DNA of 8,062 nt, taken from positions 1 to 8,062 of the forward strand of contig JAFAIY010000607.1 in assembly GCA_019236485.1 (NCBI GenBank), read 5' to 3'. Positions 6,853 through 8,062 of the stretch are shown here, in pieces. Each line of letters opens with the position of its first letter. Position 1 is the first letter of the stretch. The stretch is from Comamonas sp. GTDB taxonomy: Bacteria > Pseudomonadota > Gammaproteobacteria > Burkholderiales > Burkholderiaceae_C. The position numbers and the translations under genes are program-made. The notes under the pieces are model-generated. The model saw only the letters and a list, made by a program, of their open reading frames with translations, searched no databases and was not told the origin of the DNA.

Positions 6853-7728
6853 ATGCAAATCTCTTCTCCCCTGTCCGATACCGATCTGGCCAATGCCTGG
6901 GCAGAGCTGCACAACGAGGCTCACAACGGCAAGCCACTGGAGCCGCAGTCCAATCGTCTGGCGTTTGCCGATCCCGAGTTCATGTTCCGCCGCGAGACCC
7001 GCGGCATCCGCATGCAGCTGGAGCTGCTCAAGCCCGACCTGGCCCAGATCGAGCGCGGCATAGAGCACACCATCGTGGTCTACGGCAGCGCGCGTTTCGT
7101 CGACGCCGAGCTGGCCCAGCAGCAGCTGAGCGAAGCCCGTGCCAGCGGCGACACCCAGCGCATGGCACTGGCCGAGCGCGCGGTGCGCAACGCCGAGCGC
7201 TACGAGGCCGCACGCGGCTTTGCGCGCATCGTGGCCACCGAAGGCATGAAGCAGCCGCCCAACGAGCGCTTCTACATCTGCACCGGCGGCGGCCCCGGCA
7301 TCATGGAGGCGGCCAACCGCGGCGCCCACGATGCTGGCGCTCCCAATATCGGCCTCAACATCGGCCTGCCCCACGAGCAGCAGGGCAACCCCTACATTAC
7401 TCCGGACCTGAGCTTCAAGTTCCACTACTTTGCGCTGCGCAAAATGCATTTCATGATGCGCGCCAAGGCACTGGTGGCCTTCCCCGGCGGTTTCGGCACC
7501 ATGGACGAGCTGTTCGAGATGCTGACCCTGGTGCAGACGCGCAAGAGCAAACCCGTGCCCGTGATTCTGTTCGGCACCGAGTTCTGGAAGCGCGTGCTGA
7601 ACTTTGATGTGCTGATCGAGGAGGGCACGATCTCGGCCAAGGACCTGAATCTGTTCCGCTACACCGACGATCCGGCCGAGGCCTGGTCGCTGATCCAGCA
7701 GTTTTATCAAAAGGGCTGGAATAGCTGA
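6853..7728 (+). CDS. LOG-family protein (putative nucleotide 5'-monophosphate phosphoribohydrolase)
   Basis: Cytosolic Rossmann-fold protein of the LOG/TIGR00730 family, 291 residues, longer than the short (about 190-residue) type. Members cleave the N-glycosidic bond of nucleoside 5'-monophosphates, releasing the base and ribose 5-phosphate; in plants and some bacteria this makes active cytokinin, while in others it serves nucleotide turnover. Motifs: VVYGSARF (75-82) opening the fold, CTGGGPGIMEAANRGA (143-158) for phosphate binding, ALRKMHFM (194-201) with R196, and PGGFGTMDELFE (211-222) with the catalytic-type E219. Extra parts are an N-terminal arm of about 70 residues and a charged helical insert at about 84-118. 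All key motifs are intact. Start ATG at 6853 follows GAGGGA at 6845-6850, a rather close spacing. It appears to be transcribed alone and ends just before a strong terminator. The true substrate cannot be read from the sequence. Confidence 0.92.
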   Translation: MQISSPLSDTDLANAWAELHNEAHNGKPLEPQSNRLAFADPEFMFRRETRGIRMQLELLKPDLAQIERGIEHTIVVYGSARFVDAELAQQQLSEARASGDTQRMALAERAVRNAERYEAARGFARIVATEGMKQPPNERFYICTGGGPGIMEAANRGAHDAGAPNIGLNIGLPHEQQGNPYITPDLSFKFHYFALRKMHFMMRAKALVAFPGGFGTMDELFEMLTLVQTRKSKPVPVILFGTEFWKRVLNFDVLIEEGTISAKDLNLFRYTDDPAEAWSLIQQFYQKGWNS

Positions 7729-7749
7729 TCTGAGCATTGCACAGGTATG

Positions 7750-7788
7750 AAAAGCTGCCAGAGTTCATTCCTCTGGCAGCTTTTTTTT
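7750..7788 (+). terminator. Intrinsic (rho-independent) terminator after the LOG gene
   Basis: A perfect 14-bp stem, AAAAGCTGCCAGAG (7750-7763) with CTCTGGCAGCTTTT (7771-7784), encloses a 7-base loop and is followed by a T-run of eight starting at 7781. It lies 21 bases after the LOG stop codon. On the minus strand the same stem ends in only four T, so it may also stop, less efficiently, the convergent gene that enters from the right edge. Confidence 0.95.
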
Positions 7789-7796
7789 GCTCATGA

Positions 7797-7848
7797 ATCC
7801 ATAGCTTCTGACGCTTTGTGGGTAGGCGCTGTAGCCTTGTTTGGCTTA
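7797..7848. repeat. Probable interspersed intergenic repeat of Comamonadaceae
   Basis: The stretch beginning ATCCATAGCTTCTGACGC and ending GTAGCCTTGTTTGGCTTA has the layout of an intergenic element I remember from Comamonas, Acidovorax and Delftia genomes (ATAGCT, then two GCGCT-like half sites, then a block ending in TTTGGCTT). Internally the arms AGCTTCTGACGC (7803-7814) and GCGCTGTAGCCT (about 7826-7837) form an imperfect inverted repeat around TTTGTGGGTAG. The family assignment is from memory and was not checked by search; only the imperfect symmetry is seen here. The right end overlaps the stop codon of the minus-strand gene. Confidence 0.5.
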
Positions 7849-8062
7849 GATGCCATGCATGGATTGTTCGGCCAGTTGCTGAGCACGTGCAACCGAAATG
7901 CCCTCATGCTGGTCGATGACCAGTGCATCGCTTTCATCATCGGTGCGATGCAGCCGCACGCGTGGGCGTGTGCCATCGGTCTGGATATGGACATCGGCCG
8001 GACGTGACTTCTGCGTGGGGTAGACGGCAATCAGATTGGACAGCCAGCCGAAGAAGATCGGG
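7846..8062 (-). CDS. C-terminal end of an unrecognised protein (5' part outside the window)
   Basis: Reading the minus strand from 8061, an open frame of 71 codons runs to TAA at 7848-7846. It shows no plausible start in its upstream part, and its only Met lies four codons from the stop, so it is the 3' end of a longer gene entering from the right. Codon third positions are mostly G or C (for example ATC, TTC, CTG, GTC), as in the other genes here, which supports real coding. The visible protein begins PIFFGWLSNLIAVYP, which could be the end of a membrane helix or a hydrophobic core segment. It continues as a polar region rich in Arg, Asp and His and ends in an Ala/Gln helix-like stretch closing SMHGI. 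I do not recognise the family. It converges on the LOG gene, with the terminator and the repeat between them. Confidence 0.7.
   Translation of the reverse strand, partial: PIFFGWLSNLIAVYPTQKSRPADVHIQTDGTRPRVRLHRTDDESDALVIDQHEGISVARAQQLAEQSMHGI

Noticed and set aside
6777..7607. 276-codon + strand frame overlapping the LOG gene
   Set aside because: It reads as an Arg/His-rich shadow; the LOG frame carries all family motifs and a ribosome binding site.
7747..8030. Short frames of 79-86 codons on both strands at the right end
   Set aside because: They run through the terminator or the repeat, and their codon use is poor. The open frame ending at 7846 on the minus strand is much more coding-like.
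1..8062. CRISPR arrays, tRNA or rRNA genes, insertion sequences, phage or defence genes
   Set aside because: I looked for direct-repeat arrays, tRNA-like cloverleaf ends, transposase motifs and terminal inverted repeats and saw none; the window is housekeeping transport and metabolism.

Overview
The window looks like ordinary chromosomal sequence from a GC-rich betaproteobacterium, most likely in the Comamonadaceae (Comamonas/Delftia/Acidovorax side). I infer this from the strong C/G third-position bias, the protein sequences, and an intergenic element at about 7797-7848 that resembles a repeat I remember from that family. No database search was possible, so the taxon is an inference.

Layout: positions 1-6207 hold a six-gene Mrp/Pha-type (group 2) multisubunit monovalent cation/proton antiporter operon on the + strand. 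The order is mrpA-B fusion (5' end cut off by the window edge), mrpC, mrpD, mrpE, mrpF, mrpG. Every junction inside the operon is a 1- or 4-base stop/start overlap (TAATG or ATGA), which indicates one polycistronic, translationally coupled message. Positions 6251-6628 hold crcB, a Fluc-type fluoride channel, 43 bases behind mrpG on the same strand and with no fluoride riboswitch in the gap. Positions 6629-6852 are a non-coding, more AT-rich gap with three small hairpins. Positions 6853-7728 encode a 291-residue LOG-family protein (putative nucleotide 5'-monophosphate phosphoribohydrolase), followed at 7750-7788 by a strong intrinsic terminator. From 7848 to the right edge, the minus strand carries the 3' end of a convergent gene. 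It shows no start codon context inside the window, and I do not recognise its product.

How the genes work together: MrpA-G assemble as one inner-membrane complex that exchanges cytoplasmic Na+ or K+ for protons and is related to the membrane arm of respiratory complex I. CrcB lets fluoride out of the cell. A possible link is that HF entry acidifies the cytoplasm and cation/proton exchange affects cytoplasmic pH, but only gene order and the short gap support this. The LOG protein appears to be an independent transcription unit.

I see no undescribed defence, mobile or RNA system here. The points worth a second look are the right-edge gene missed by start-to-stop ORF calling, the interspersed repeat that runs into its stop codon, the acidic insert and tails on the Mrp subunits, the mrp-crcB adjacency, and a marked tendency to use the rare Ile codon ATA directly before Gly (GGC).
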